Assembly (NCBI GenBank): GCA_945902075.1
Contig: CAMDMA010000002.1
Coordinates: 1 to 64,000, forward strand
DNA: 64,000 nt
Reading direction: 5' to 3'
Source: Candidatus Kuenenia stuttgartensis
GTDB lineage: Bacteria > Planctomycetota > Phycisphaerae > Phycisphaerales > SM1A02
The notes under the pieces were generated by a model that did not search any database, was not told where the DNA came from, and saw only the letters and a list, made by a program, of their open reading frames with translations. Below are positions 53,007-61,974 of the stretch, piece after piece. Position numbers and translations under genes: made by a program. Each line of letters opens with the position of its first letter. Position 1 is the first letter of the stretch.

Positions 53007-54335
53007 GTGACTACGACCCCAAAGCCATCCACGAATCGCGCATCAGCAGCACCCCGGCATGACCCGTTTGCCGCGATGCGCGAGCCCAATTATCGTTTCT
53101 TCGCCTTTGCCTTCGTCGCGTCGAGTATGGGACTGCAGATGCTCTCGACAGCGATCGGTTGGGAAGTCTACGAGCGCACAAAGGATCCGCTGATTCTCGG
53201 CGCGACCGGACTCGCACGTGCGCTTCCAGTGATCGCGCTGACGCTTCCTGCAGGGACCTTTGTCGATGGCGGAAACCGGAAGAAAATTCTCTCAGCCACA
53301 CAGTTTGGCTTTGGCTGCGTCGCGATTGCGCTGGCTCTTGCGAGCTTTCAACATGCACCGATCTGGATTTTCTTTGCATTGCTCCTCGCATCTGGGTGTG
53401 TTCGCAGCTTCAACGCCCCCTCGCGCGGCGCCTTGCTCCCCTCACTCTTACCGCCTGAACGCTTCGAGAACGCTGTCGCGTGGCAATCCGGCTTCTTCCA
53501 GTTCGCGGCAGTCGCCGGTCCACTCATCGCGGGCACTGTGATCGCGGCAGTTGGCGGCGCATGGCTGGTCTACTCACTGACGGCCGTCCTCTGCGCGGGA
53601 GCAGGCGTCGCTGCACTCTTCCTGAATCCACGACCTGTCATCCGTACCTCCGCTCCGCCAAGACTTCGTGACATGTTTCGTGGCGCTGAACACATCATTC
53701 GAGAGAAAACCATCCTTGGCGCGCTCACGCTCGACCTCTTAGCCGTGCTCTTTGGTGGCGCCACGGTGTTACTGCCGATTTACGCAACTGAGATTCTGCA
53801 CTGCGGTCCAATTGGGCTTGGCGCCCTCCGTGCCGCTCCCTTTGTTGGCGCATTTGCGATGGCGATCTGGCTCGCTGCGCGACCAACGTTCGGACATGCA
53901 GGACGCGCACTCTTCATGAGCGTCGCAGCCTTCGGCATCGCAATGATTGTCTTTGGCCTGAGCACATCGCTCTGGCTATCGCTAGCAGCGCTTGCCGTCA
54001 GCGGCGCCGTCGACAATGTCTCTGTTGTGATCCGTCACGTACTTGTCCAAATGAAAACTCCGGATGAGTTGCGTGGCCGAACGACTGCAGTCAATTCGGT
54101 TTTTATCGAGTGCTCAAACGAAGTCGGCGCGTTCGAATCCGGGCTCGTCGCGGCCTGGTTTGGGCCGGTCGTGTCCGTGGTCGCCGGCGGCTTTGGCACC
54201 CTTGGCGTGGTCGCGATTGTCGCCTTCGCCTTTCCGGCACTCCGGCGGATGAAACGACTGACTGAGACGAAAGAGGATGTTCGCCACGCTGAACTCGAGG
54301 AAGAAGAGCATCGAAGACTCGGCACCGAAGGGTGA
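53007..54335 (+). CDS. MFS transporter (EntS/TIGR00900-like)
   Basis: A 442-residue major facilitator. Twelve helices are readable; motif A-like loops are LPAGTFVDGGNRKKILSATQ and the exporter-type YNFDAPSRGALLPSLLP region (here SFNAPSRGALLPSLLPPERFENAVAW). This is the group containing the enterobactin exporter EntS and macrolide efflux proteins. GTG start at 53007, or ATG at 53076 (MREPNYRFFAFAF), which matches the family beginning better. A charged, Glu-rich tail follows the last helix. Substrate unknown. Confidence 0.85.
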   Translation: MTTTPKPSTNRASAAPRHDPFAAMREPNYRFFAFAFVASSMGLQMLSTAIGWEVYERTKDPLILGATGLARALPVIALTLPAGTFVDGGNRKKILSATQFGFGCVAIALALASFQHAPIWIFFALLLASGCVRSFNAPSRGALLPSLLPPERFENAVAWQSGFFQFAAVAGPLIAGTVIAAVGGAWLVYSLTAVLCAGAGVAALFLNPRPVIRTSAPPRLRDMFRGAEHIIREKTILGALTLDLLAVLFGGATVLLPIYATEILHCGPIGLGALRAAPFVGAFAMAIWLAARPTFGHAGRALFMSVAAFGIAMIVFGLSTSLWLSLAALAVSGAVDNVSVVIRHVLVQMKTPDELRGRTTAVNSVFIECSNEVGAFESGLVAAWFGPVVSVVAGGFGTLGVVAIVAFAFPALRRMKRLTETKEDVRHAELEEEEHRRLGTEG

Positions 54336-54423
54336 GTTATCTCAAACGACCGACGTTTGAAGCACCGTTCTCTCTCGGTGTCCGTGCAGGCCTCTTGTCA
54401 CATCCCTCGTACGGTTTCAGCAC

Positions 54424-54666
54424 TCAGCGGGGCATCTGAGGCGAAGGTGTTGAAACAGTCGCCGAATCAGGACCCGAATCAGGCGGAGTTGGGGTCGACG
54501 TGTACTCCTGTAAGAGTGGCTTTTGAGTTCCGCGCACACTGCCACATCCGCTTTGCGTAAACACTGTCCACGCGACGGCCGCCATCAGAATGCTCCACAT
54601 TGCTCCGCCGCCTCGAGCAAAGGGCATGGTGCGTACATGGGAATCTTGTTTCGACCTGAAGACCAT
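54424..54666 (-). CDS. Small putative lipoprotein
   Basis: An 80-residue protein: hydrophobic run MWSILMAAVAWTVFTQSGC-GSV with a possible lipobox (QSGC), then a Pro/Ser/Thr-rich tail. An internal ATG at 54627 is an alternative start. No family. It sits 45 bases downstream of dnaE2 on the same strand and could be co-transcribed with the imu genes, or be a chance frame; the signal makes it somewhat likely to be real. Confidence 0.4.
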   Translation of the reverse strand: MVFRSKQDSHVRTMPFARGGGAMWSILMAAVAWTVFTQSGCGSVRGTQKPLLQEYTSTPTPPDSGPDSATVSTPSPQMPR

Positions 54667-54711
54667 GTGTTCAGGGTACCCCAATCTACGTTGCGCGGGA
54701 CGCGTCACAGC

Positions 54712-57700
54712 TCAATGAAAGTCGCGCGCACGTCCCATGCCAACCCTCCCCTCTTCGGAAAGAGCCGAACTGATATTGCGGCCCGCACAGACCAACAGAT
54801 GAGTAACGCCATGACGGCGTTCGACCTTTCCTCGAACACCGATGGCCGCGGCATGACGGACCTCTGCGCGAAGGCGCTCGTAGACCTTTGGTCGAAAGAT
54901 CAGATTGGCAACTCCGGTCTCGTCCTCGATCGTCATAAAAACAATCCCCTTGGCTGTGGATGGTCGCTGCCGGACAAGAACCAGACCCGCGAGAAAGACC
55001 ACACGGCCAACAGGAGTGCGATCCTCGTCGCGAAGAAACGCACAAGGAATCGCACGAGCGCGCTGCAGACGATGCCGAATGCATGCAATTGGGTGGCGCT
55101 TGAGCGAGACCCCTGTCGCCTCAAAATCTTGGGCGATTCCTGACAACTCTGCGACGGGAGGAAGATTCGATTCAATCTCCTCTGAACGCCCGCCTCCATC
55201 AACAACCAAGCTCGGCTGGCTACCCCGCTCAGATTGATGATCAGATTGATGTTGAGAGCTGAGCTCTTGCAGAGCTGTATCAATAGAAGGCGACGCATCC
55301 ATCCTCGACCACAGCGTGCGCCCACGATCTTTCAATGCGAGGATCTGCCACATTGCCTGCTGCCGATCGAGCCCCATGGATCGGAATGCATCGGCTGATG
55401 CGAGATGTCGCAACGTGACAGGTCGAATATTTGCCGCCTCGGCAAGATCGCACACACGACTGAATTTACCATGGCGCGCAACTGCCTCAACCACTCGATG
55501 TGCCTCCTCCGGGTCAAGTCCACGAATCATGCGAAGACCGAGGCGAATTGCAGGCTGTGATGGAACCGCAAAGCGATGTGATGCATCAGAATTCTTTACA
55601 GCAGACGAAGCTGGAACTCCGGATTGCGGTGGAAAAAAAGAGTCATGAGACGGCGGACACAATGGCTCTATACGAGAGTGCGGCGGATCGTCCTGCCGTG
55701 TTCGGGGATCGAACCACGCCAAACTACGACCGCGAGCGTGAAGTCGTTGTCGGTGCATTGCCTCATGCGATGAATACGATCGCTCACGCGAGGGATCTCC
55801 GAGCGGACACCATGCTGATGCATCCCCGTTCGCGGTAACCGCAACATTTGATGAAGCCAAACGCGTGCGCCAATGTTCGATCAAGCACTGGTCAGGCACT
55901 GTTGGAGAACGCACGTTGGCGTCCATACGAGTGTATTGAGCAGTGTGGCTATGAATGTCTTGAGGCACGTCAAACTGTTTGCACAGACTTTCGCTACTAC
56001 GACTCTCGTTCGGCTTCTCAAGATTTTCAGAAGCGTGCCACAAAAACTGTGGATACAACGACGCCACTGCTGAATTCGTCTGCGAGGTACTCGAGAGATT
56101 ATTCGCAAGATGATTTACAAGATCTTCTCCACGCTCAAGAGTCGAATCCCAACGTGAGCAATGCACATCAATGCCACGTACTGCCACGCCGTGATCTCGC
56201 GCATCGCGAATAAGTTGCGCCGGGGCATAGAACCCCATTGGTTGACTGTTGAGTAATGCCGCCGTAAAAGCCGCTGGATGGTGACGCTTGAGCCACGCGC
56301 TTGCATAGACAAGCAACGCGAAGCTCGCTGCATGCGACTCTGGAAATCCGTAGCCAGAAAAACCCTGAATCTGCTGGAAAACTTGTGTTGCAAAGGTTCG
56401 CGTGTAACCACGGGCGATCATGCCTGCCTCAAGTGCTACACCGAACTGCGCGATTCGATTTCCGCTCCGCTTCCAGGCCGCGATCGCGCGACGCAACTCA
56501 TCAGCCTGTCCAGGAGAAAACCCTGCAGCAACGACCGCAAGTTTCATGGCCTGCTCCTGAAACAGCGGAACTCCGAGCGTCTTACCGAGCACCTCACGAA
56601 TTGCCTCGTTGGGATACTCAATCGGCTCCTCGCCCGAACGTCGGCGAAGATACGGATGAACCATGTCGCCCTGGATCGGTCCCGGCCGCACGATCGCAAC
56701 TTCCACAACGAGATCGTAAAAACAACGAGGCCGAAGCCTTGGAAGCATCGACATCTGGGCACGCGACTCAATCTGAAAAACTCCAATCGTGTCGGCTCCA
56801 CACACCATGTCGTAGACCCGTTCATCTTCGGCAGGAATTGTGTGAAAGCGAAGTTGTTCTGGCATGACCGATGATGCCTGCTGTGTGGCATCGGCACCTG
56901 CCACAAAATGAATCGCTGCAGGCGTGATTTCTGGCTCGAACTGTGCGGGACTGATGGAGGCAAGATCACGGCGAACCGTCGGCGTGTCAGAAGCCGCTCG
57001 CCCATCGACTCCTGATGCGATCGCCATCCGATCCGCATTTACCAAATCAATAGTCTTGCGGATCGCTGTCAACATACCCAGTGAGAGAATGTCGATCTTC
57101 AACATCCCAAGTGCTTCAATGTCGTCTTTATCCCATTCAAGCACTGTTCTGTTCTGCATCGCAGCATTTTCGATTGGAACGGTCTCGGATAATGGCGCAC
57201 GGGAGAGAACGAAACCACCGACATGCTGTGATCGATGTCGCGGAAATCCGAGGATCTCACCGACGAGTTGGACGAGGCGACCAACCATTGGAGCCGAGGG
57301 ATCAAGTCCAGCCTCCCGCAGCCGCGCTCTCGTTTCCGGCTGTATTTCCTGAGAATTTTTATCCTCCTTCTTCGATGCACCAAGTGCTTCTGAGACATCG
57401 TCGCGCTGCGATATTCCTCCACCGGTCCAACGATCGATGCTTGTCGCAAGCTTCTCAATACAGTCTGGCGCAAAGCCAAGCACCTTTCCAACATCACGAA
57501 CGGCACTCTTACCTCGATAGCTGATGATCTCGGAAACCAGCGCAGCACGATGTCGCCCATATTTGCTGTAGATGTGCTGAATGACCTCTTCTCGTCGCTC
57601 GTGCTCGAAATCGATATCGATATCAGGAGGCTCATTTCGTTCGCGACTGACGAAGCGTTCGAAGAGAACATCGATCCGGTCTGGATCGACCGCAGTAATA

Positions 57701-58962
57701 CCAAGCGCAAAGCAGACAGCGCTATTCGCGGCGGCACCGCGTCCTTGACAAAGAATGCCTCTCGAACGTGCAAATGCGACAATTTCATGCACTGTCAGAA
57801 AATATGGCGCATATCCGAGATCATCGATGATCGAAAACTCATGCTCAAACTGCCGCGCGACTTTCGGCGGAACACCACGCGGATATCGCTCACGTGCGCC
57901 AGCCCAGACCAACGCACGCAGATGCTGCATGGGATGCATACCTTGTGGCGCGATTTCATCTGGATATTCATATCGCAGCGTGTCGAGAGAAAAATATGAA
58001 GCTCTCTCGATAAACCTCCATGCAGTTTCAACCGCGTCGCGACGATCTGCGAATCGGCGCAGAATCTCATTTGGATGGTGCAAACAACGCTCACCATTCC
58101 AAGAAATCGCTGACTTTGCCCTCTGAATCGTCGTACCGTCACGAATACATCGAAGCGTGTCGAGTAACGGCCTCCTTGCGAGGTGATGCATACGCACATC
58201 GCTCAACGCAACAACCGGAACACGAAGAGCCTCCGCAAGGATGCATGCGCGCTCTGCCTCGATCACACCCTCGGGATCATCTGTTCGTCGTAGTGCGACA
58301 CCAATACGATCGCTCATTCTCCGCACAAGACCCTCGGTGGCCTCAAGAAAACGCTGCGAAGGTAGACGCGGAGGAATGATGACTCCAAGGATTCCACCAC
58401 CACCACAATGTGACGCAAGGAGTTCAACGAGATCATGAATATGCACGACAGTTCGCCGACTCCAGGGAGCATGTGACGTCGCATGCCCTTGAGAAAAAGA
58501 AACATCATCTCGGCGGGGTGCGCCATGCTCTTCCATCGCATTCGTTGTGGCATGGCTCCGTGCGCGCGTTAAGAGCAAACACAATGCGCCCCATGATGCA
58601 CGATCACTGGCATAAAGCAGCATCTCAAGCGGCGGAGCGAAGAAATTTCGGCTTACCGACTCGAGGTTCAAAGCCGATTCATCTTCAATCTGGAACAACA
58701 CACGAACCCCATGCGCCAAGCGAATGGGATCCCCCACACCTACGGATCGACACGTCGAACCATCACGCGAAATCTCGCGCACAATGGCAGACTTCGCCGC
58801 AACATGTGCCCGGACTGCGCCCCCAAAGGTCTCGAAATCGGTCAGAGCAATTCCAGAATGGCCAAGCATTGCGGCGGTCCGTACCAGTTCTTCAGGATGG
58901 CTCGCTCCTCCGAGAAACGTGTAGTTACTGAGTACCCCGAGTTCACCCCATGGATATGACAT
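54712..58962 (-). CDS. dnaE2: Error-prone DNA polymerase III alpha subunit DnaE2/ImuC
   Basis: A 1416-residue polymerase, compared with about 1050-1150 for usual DnaE2. N-terminal PHP domain: GELGVLSNYTFLGGASHPEE, HSGIALTDFETFGGAVRA. Polymerase core: RGILCQGRGAAANSAVCFAL, RFVSRERNEPPDIDIDFEHE (catalytic Asp pair in DIDIDF), HIYSKYGRHRAALVSEI, ADTIGVFQIESRAQMSMLPR, then VRPGPIQGDMVHPYLRRR. The C-terminal OB fold is VGRVVFLAGLVLVRQRPSTA and the last residues are GRARDFH, a DnaE2 signature. Most extra length is a Ser-rich insertion of about 190 residues (roughly 55560-56130) between WDSTLE and AIRLGLRMIRG, plus shorter ones. The frame stays open to 59217, so an N-extension is possible. It follows imuB and ends the cassette. 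Confidence 0.9.
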   Translation of the reverse strand: MSYPWGELGVLSNYTFLGGASHPEELVRTAAMLGHSGIALTDFETFGGAVRAHVAAKSAIVREISRDGSTCRSVGVGDPIRLAHGVRVLFQIEDESALNLESVSRNFFAPPLEMLLYASDRASWGALCLLLTRARSHATTNAMEEHGAPRRDDVSFSQGHATSHAPWSRRTVVHIHDLVELLASHCGGGGILGVIIPPRLPSQRFLEATEGLVRRMSDRIGVALRRTDDPEGVIEAERACILAEALRVPVVALSDVRMHHLARRPLLDTLRCIRDGTTIQRAKSAISWNGERCLHHPNEILRRFADRRDAVETAWRFIERASYFSLDTLRYEYPDEIAPQGMHPMQHLRALVWAGARERYPRGVPPKVARQFEHEFSIIDDLGYAPYFLTVHEIVAFARSRGILCQGRGAAANSAVCFALGITAVDPDRIDVLFERFVSRERNEPPDIDIDFEHERREEVIQHIYSKYGRHRAALVSEIISYRGKSAVRDVGKVLGFAPDCIEKLATSIDRWTGGGISQRDDVSEALGASKKEDKNSQEIQPETRARLREAGLDPSAPMVGRLVQLVGEILGFPRHRSQHVGGFVLSRAPLSETVPIENAAMQNRTVLEWDKDDIEALGMLKIDILSLGMLTAIRKTIDLVNADRMAIASGVDGRAASDTPTVRRDLASISPAQFEPEITPAAIHFVAGADATQQASSVMPEQLRFHTIPAEDERVYDMVCGADTIGVFQIESRAQMSMLPRLRPRCFYDLVVEVAIVRPGPIQGDMVHPYLRRRSGEEPIEYPNEAIREVLGKTLGVPLFQEQAMKLAVVAAGFSPGQADELRRAIAAWKRSGNRIAQFGVALEAGMIARGYTRTFATQVFQQIQGFSGYGFPESHAASFALLVYASAWLKRHHPAAFTAALLNSQPMGFYAPAQLIRDARDHGVAVRGIDVHCSRWDSTLERGEDLVNHLANNLSSTSQTNSAVASLYPQFLWHASENLEKPNESRSSESLCKQFDVPQDIHSHTAQYTRMDANVRSPTVPDQCLIEHWRTRLASSNVAVTANGDASAWCPLGDPSRERSYSSHEAMHRQRLHARGRSLAWFDPRTRQDDPPHSRIEPLCPPSHDSFFPPQSGVPASSAVKNSDASHRFAVPSQPAIRLGLRMIRGLDPEEAHRVVEAVARHGKFSRVCDLAEAANIRPVTLRHLASADAFRSMGLDRQQAMWQILALKDRGRTLWSRMDASPSIDTALQELSSQHQSDHQSERGSQPSLVVDGGGRSEEIESNLPPVAELSGIAQDFEATGVSLKRHPIACIRHRLQRARAIPCAFLRDEDRTPVGRVVFLAGLVLVRQRPSTAKGIVFMTIEDETGVANLIFRPKVYERLRAEVRHAAAIGVRGKVERRHGVTHLLVCAGRNISSALSEEGRVGMGRARDFH

Positions 58963-59159
58963 GCGCCGACCTCGCTGAATCCCTGAACCAGAAACACAAT
59001 TGTTCTCACCATCAATTTGTCCTCCGACACAGTTCGTGAAATCGGACGATGGCGCACGCGATGCCTCGACCGAAGACGAAGTATTTTGCTTCATGATCTG
59101 TGATGCTCCCTCTGCATGCATTTCCTCATCATGACAATCGATGTCGCAAGAGTTGTCGC

Positions 59160-61913
59160 TCAACCCCACGCTCCTTCCACAGCCAACGGAACCCCTTCCT
59201 GAAGAGATCCAACACAACTAGAAATCCAAGGATCCATATCTAGAGGAAAATCAGGATGAGTTTCGAACATGGGTGCCTTCTGAAAACGCGTCGGCCAACG
59301 CACAAAGACCCACAGTCCTCCCGATGCAGCATCTGCGCCCATGCCCTGAATGAGAACTCTCGAAAAAACGCGCCCACTTCCATGTGCTCTTTGATCGGAT
59401 GTTGGAATCGTTGCTTCAAGACATGTTTGACTGAACGCACTCTGACCCAACATGCTCTGCGAAGTTTCCAAGCCATCAGGTTCACACCACCAAGGCGCCG
59501 CTATCCGCTCCCATCCATCGATCGCTATGACGTGCCATCTGGTCCCACGCCAAACAAGCATCGGACACTGATTCATCGCGTCGAGCAGTAAATCTTGTAT
59601 GTCCGATTCGTTCTGGACCTCTTCATGAGATGAAACTGGCCAATATGGCGTCACGCCAACAAAGTCTTTGTAAACGTCCCATGCGCCACGACATGCGATG
59701 CGACGCGCGATGGATGTCGCGATGGATGTCGCGATGGATGTCGCGATAGATGTCGTCTGCGAATTTCTCAAACAGTCATGTTGGCGACAAAACATCACCG
59801 CAGGCTCACTCACCGAAAAGCGGCTACTTGGTCGTTGCGCAAAAACAAACGATGGAATTTCTCTCCGCTCAACCCGGTCGCGCAACTGCGATTTCCTCCA
59901 TCTCACCTGTCGCCAATCGCGTGTAAGCGCGGCAGCTGCAGTCTCCATGAGCCTCGGAGCAAAGATGAGGTCCCTGCCAAACCTTGCAGACACAAGATCT
60001 ACCCACTCGCTACATGCTCCAGAAAAATCACAATTCTCAGTTTGACGCGTTTGCTGAGACGCTTGCATCCACACAGATCCGAAGGCCCGTTCAGATGCAC
60101 AGTCCACCTTTACAACCTGTGTAAAAACACGCGCCTTCGACGACATCGGTTTCGCGAGCGAACTCTGCATCTGCTGGTGGTATCTCAGCAAGACCGATTC
60201 ATCGACTCTGCAGGCGATCTCTTCAACCCCATGTTCAAGTGAAAGTTGCTCAAGCTTTGGTCGGAGTAGTCTCCAAAGATGGAGACGATTCATTGACGGG
60301 CGTGCGAGCCGAATATCAATAATCGTCTCTGGAGGACTTCGTTGTTTTTTATCTCCTTCGACTGCATTTTCCTGCACGCACTGATTCGTGATGACAATAT
60401 TTCGATCGCATGTGGAATCTGTGGAGAGATCCGCCGGAAGATCCGTATGACGAAAGATCCACGTTGCACGACGCACGCCTTCACGTCGATGGGACAGTTC
60501 GCGTGCAAGACTGTCAATGAGCCCACCACATGCGAGAAAAATGGCCTCAAGTCGGTTTGTCGGCCCATCAAAAGTGCGCGTCAATACGATGGGATTTCTG
60601 CTTCGAATCGGACTTCGATGCTCTGGGCGTAACCCAAAAGCCTGATCCATGCGATGCAGGACATCTGTGATTCCTGTAATCGCGATAATCCCCTCAACCG
60701 CGGAACCCTTCCCGGACAAAATTTCATGCTGTGCCGACATAGTTTCTAGTGGACAAATTTCCTCGGTTTGACCCGCAGTAGTTTCAAAATCAGGACTCCA
60801 AAGCATGTCGGTTTCGCCACCTGCACGCAATGCTTTCCCAGCCCGTGCGGGCTTTCGACGGCGTCCACCAGTGATCGCTTTTTTTGACACTGCACTTCGG
60901 GCATCTATGACGGGGCTTTCTTGTCCAGTAGGGCTCATGAATCGCTCTGCAACACCCGATCGACGCAAGCGTGCAAGCTGGCCGATGGTGACTACTGCAA
61001 CAGATTTCAATGCAATGACTGCTGCGGGATCAATTCGCAAAGCCTCAACAGGAAGTCGGTCAAGTTCCTCACGTTCGCGCCCGTTGCCCACAGCGTGTAT
61101 CTCGCACAGCGTGCGATCATCACTCCTCCGCCATGAAATAGGAGGCGTCCAAAATCTTGCACACGCGATTGCAGCACCGATGGTCGAGGCCGTCGCAAGA
61201 CGAACAGAGAAACCTCTTCGAAGAAACGACGCTCGGATACGCGCCATCAGTTTCTGCTCAGAACCATGCATTGCACGAAAGAGGATGCCACAACCTGTGA
61301 GGTCTCCCACAAGTGTCGGAGCATCATCTTGTCGTTCTCCTGATGCATTGGCCTCAACTTGAAAGACAGTTGGTGTATGAATGCCACTATTTGAAGTGTC
61401 GCATGTCATGTCGCATGTCATGTCGCACGTCATGTCGCACGAAATACCACACCCTCTATCAATAGAGATATTCGGAACCCAACGCTCCAGACAGCGCCCG
61501 AAATGAAGCATTGTGTGGGCCTCATGCTCGCGATCAACTCGAAGCGCAATCCCTCGATCGGTCGCCGAAACCACTCGCGTAAGCATGCGTCTCATGCGGT
61601 GGCGATCGCCGATTTCAGTTGGAAAATTCGCAGATGCACCCGACTCATGCCAATCAGAAATCAGCGCGCGCAAGTGCGTGGCGTCGGCCGAAACAGGACA
61701 GACAACCTCGGCCTGCTGTAGATTTATGCCACAACGAACACCATGTGCAGCCGCATGACCGCATGCCCCGACGACATGCCATGTGCGGTTGAACTCTTCA
61801 ACCACAAAAAGTGGAACACGATCAGCAGTCTTCCAAAGCGGGGTTCGTCGAAATCGTGTTCGGGCCACCTCTACCGACCAATTCGTGAAGTACACGGCAA
61901 GGAAACGATTCAT
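59160..61913 (-). CDS. imuB: ImuB-like Y-family polymerase homologue
   Basis: A 917-residue protein, versus about 500 for usual ImuB. It begins MNRFLAVYFTNWSVEVARTR, where Y-family polymerases have the catalytic DMDAF strand; the Asp residues are replaced, as expected for the non-catalytic ImuB. Further blocks are FVVEEFNRTWHVVGACGHAA, GIALRVDREHEAHTMLHFGR, LMARIRASFLRRGFSVRLAT, RLPVEALRIDPAAVIALKSV, and near the end WHVIAIDGWERIAAPWW and GGLWVFVRWP (the usual GPERI...WW...LWVFR region). Low-complexity insertions include Cys-Asp-Met-Thr and Thr-Ser-Ile-Ala repeats from 12-bp arrays. AAGGTGG lies just upstream of the start. It sits between imuA and dnaE2 and probably bridges them to the sliding clamp. 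Confidence 0.82.
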   Translation of the reverse strand: MNRFLAVYFTNWSVEVARTRFRRTPLWKTADRVPLFVVEEFNRTWHVVGACGHAAAHGVRCGINLQQAEVVCPVSADATHLRALISDWHESGASANFPTEIGDRHRMRRMLTRVVSATDRGIALRVDREHEAHTMLHFGRCLERWVPNISIDRGCGISCDMTCDMTCDMTCDTSNSGIHTPTVFQVEANASGERQDDAPTLVGDLTGCGILFRAMHGSEQKLMARIRASFLRRGFSVRLATASTIGAAIACARFWTPPISWRRSDDRTLCEIHAVGNGREREELDRLPVEALRIDPAAVIALKSVAVVTIGQLARLRRSGVAERFMSPTGQESPVIDARSAVSKKAITGGRRRKPARAGKALRAGGETDMLWSPDFETTAGQTEEICPLETMSAQHEILSGKGSAVEGIIAITGITDVLHRMDQAFGLRPEHRSPIRSRNPIVLTRTFDGPTNRLEAIFLACGGLIDSLARELSHRREGVRRATWIFRHTDLPADLSTDSTCDRNIVITNQCVQENAVEGDKKQRSPPETIIDIRLARPSMNRLHLWRLLRPKLEQLSLEHGVEEIACRVDESVLLRYHQQMQSSLAKPMSSKARVFTQVVKVDCASERAFGSVWMQASQQTRQTENCDFSGACSEWVDLVSARFGRDLIFAPRLMETAAAALTRDWRQVRWRKSQLRDRVERREIPSFVFAQRPSSRFSVSEPAVMFCRQHDCLRNSQTTSIATSIATSIATSIARRIACRGAWDVYKDFVGVTPYWPVSSHEEVQNESDIQDLLLDAMNQCPMLVWRGTRWHVIAIDGWERIAAPWWCEPDGLETSQSMLGQSAFSQTCLEATIPTSDQRAHGSGRVFSRVLIQGMGADAASGGLWVFVRWPTRFQKAPMFETHPDFPLDMDPWISSCVGSLQEGVPLAVEGAWG
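59709..59755 (-). repeat. 12-bp tandem repeat in imuB (Ser-Ile-Ala-Thr)
   Basis: Four copies of gatggatgtcgc (last one gatagatgtcgt) encode Ser-Ile-Ala-Thr repeats on the minus strand. Confidence 0.93.
61401..61440 (-). repeat. 12-bp tandem repeat in imuB (Cys-Asp-Met-Thr)
   Basis: Three and a third copies of gca[tc]gtcatgtc encode Cys-Asp-Met-Thr repeats on the minus strand. Confidence 0.93.
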
Positions 61914-61974
61914 GACACACCACCTTCACGTTCCCGCACAATCCAACGACAAATAAAGATCACAAACGATCGCC

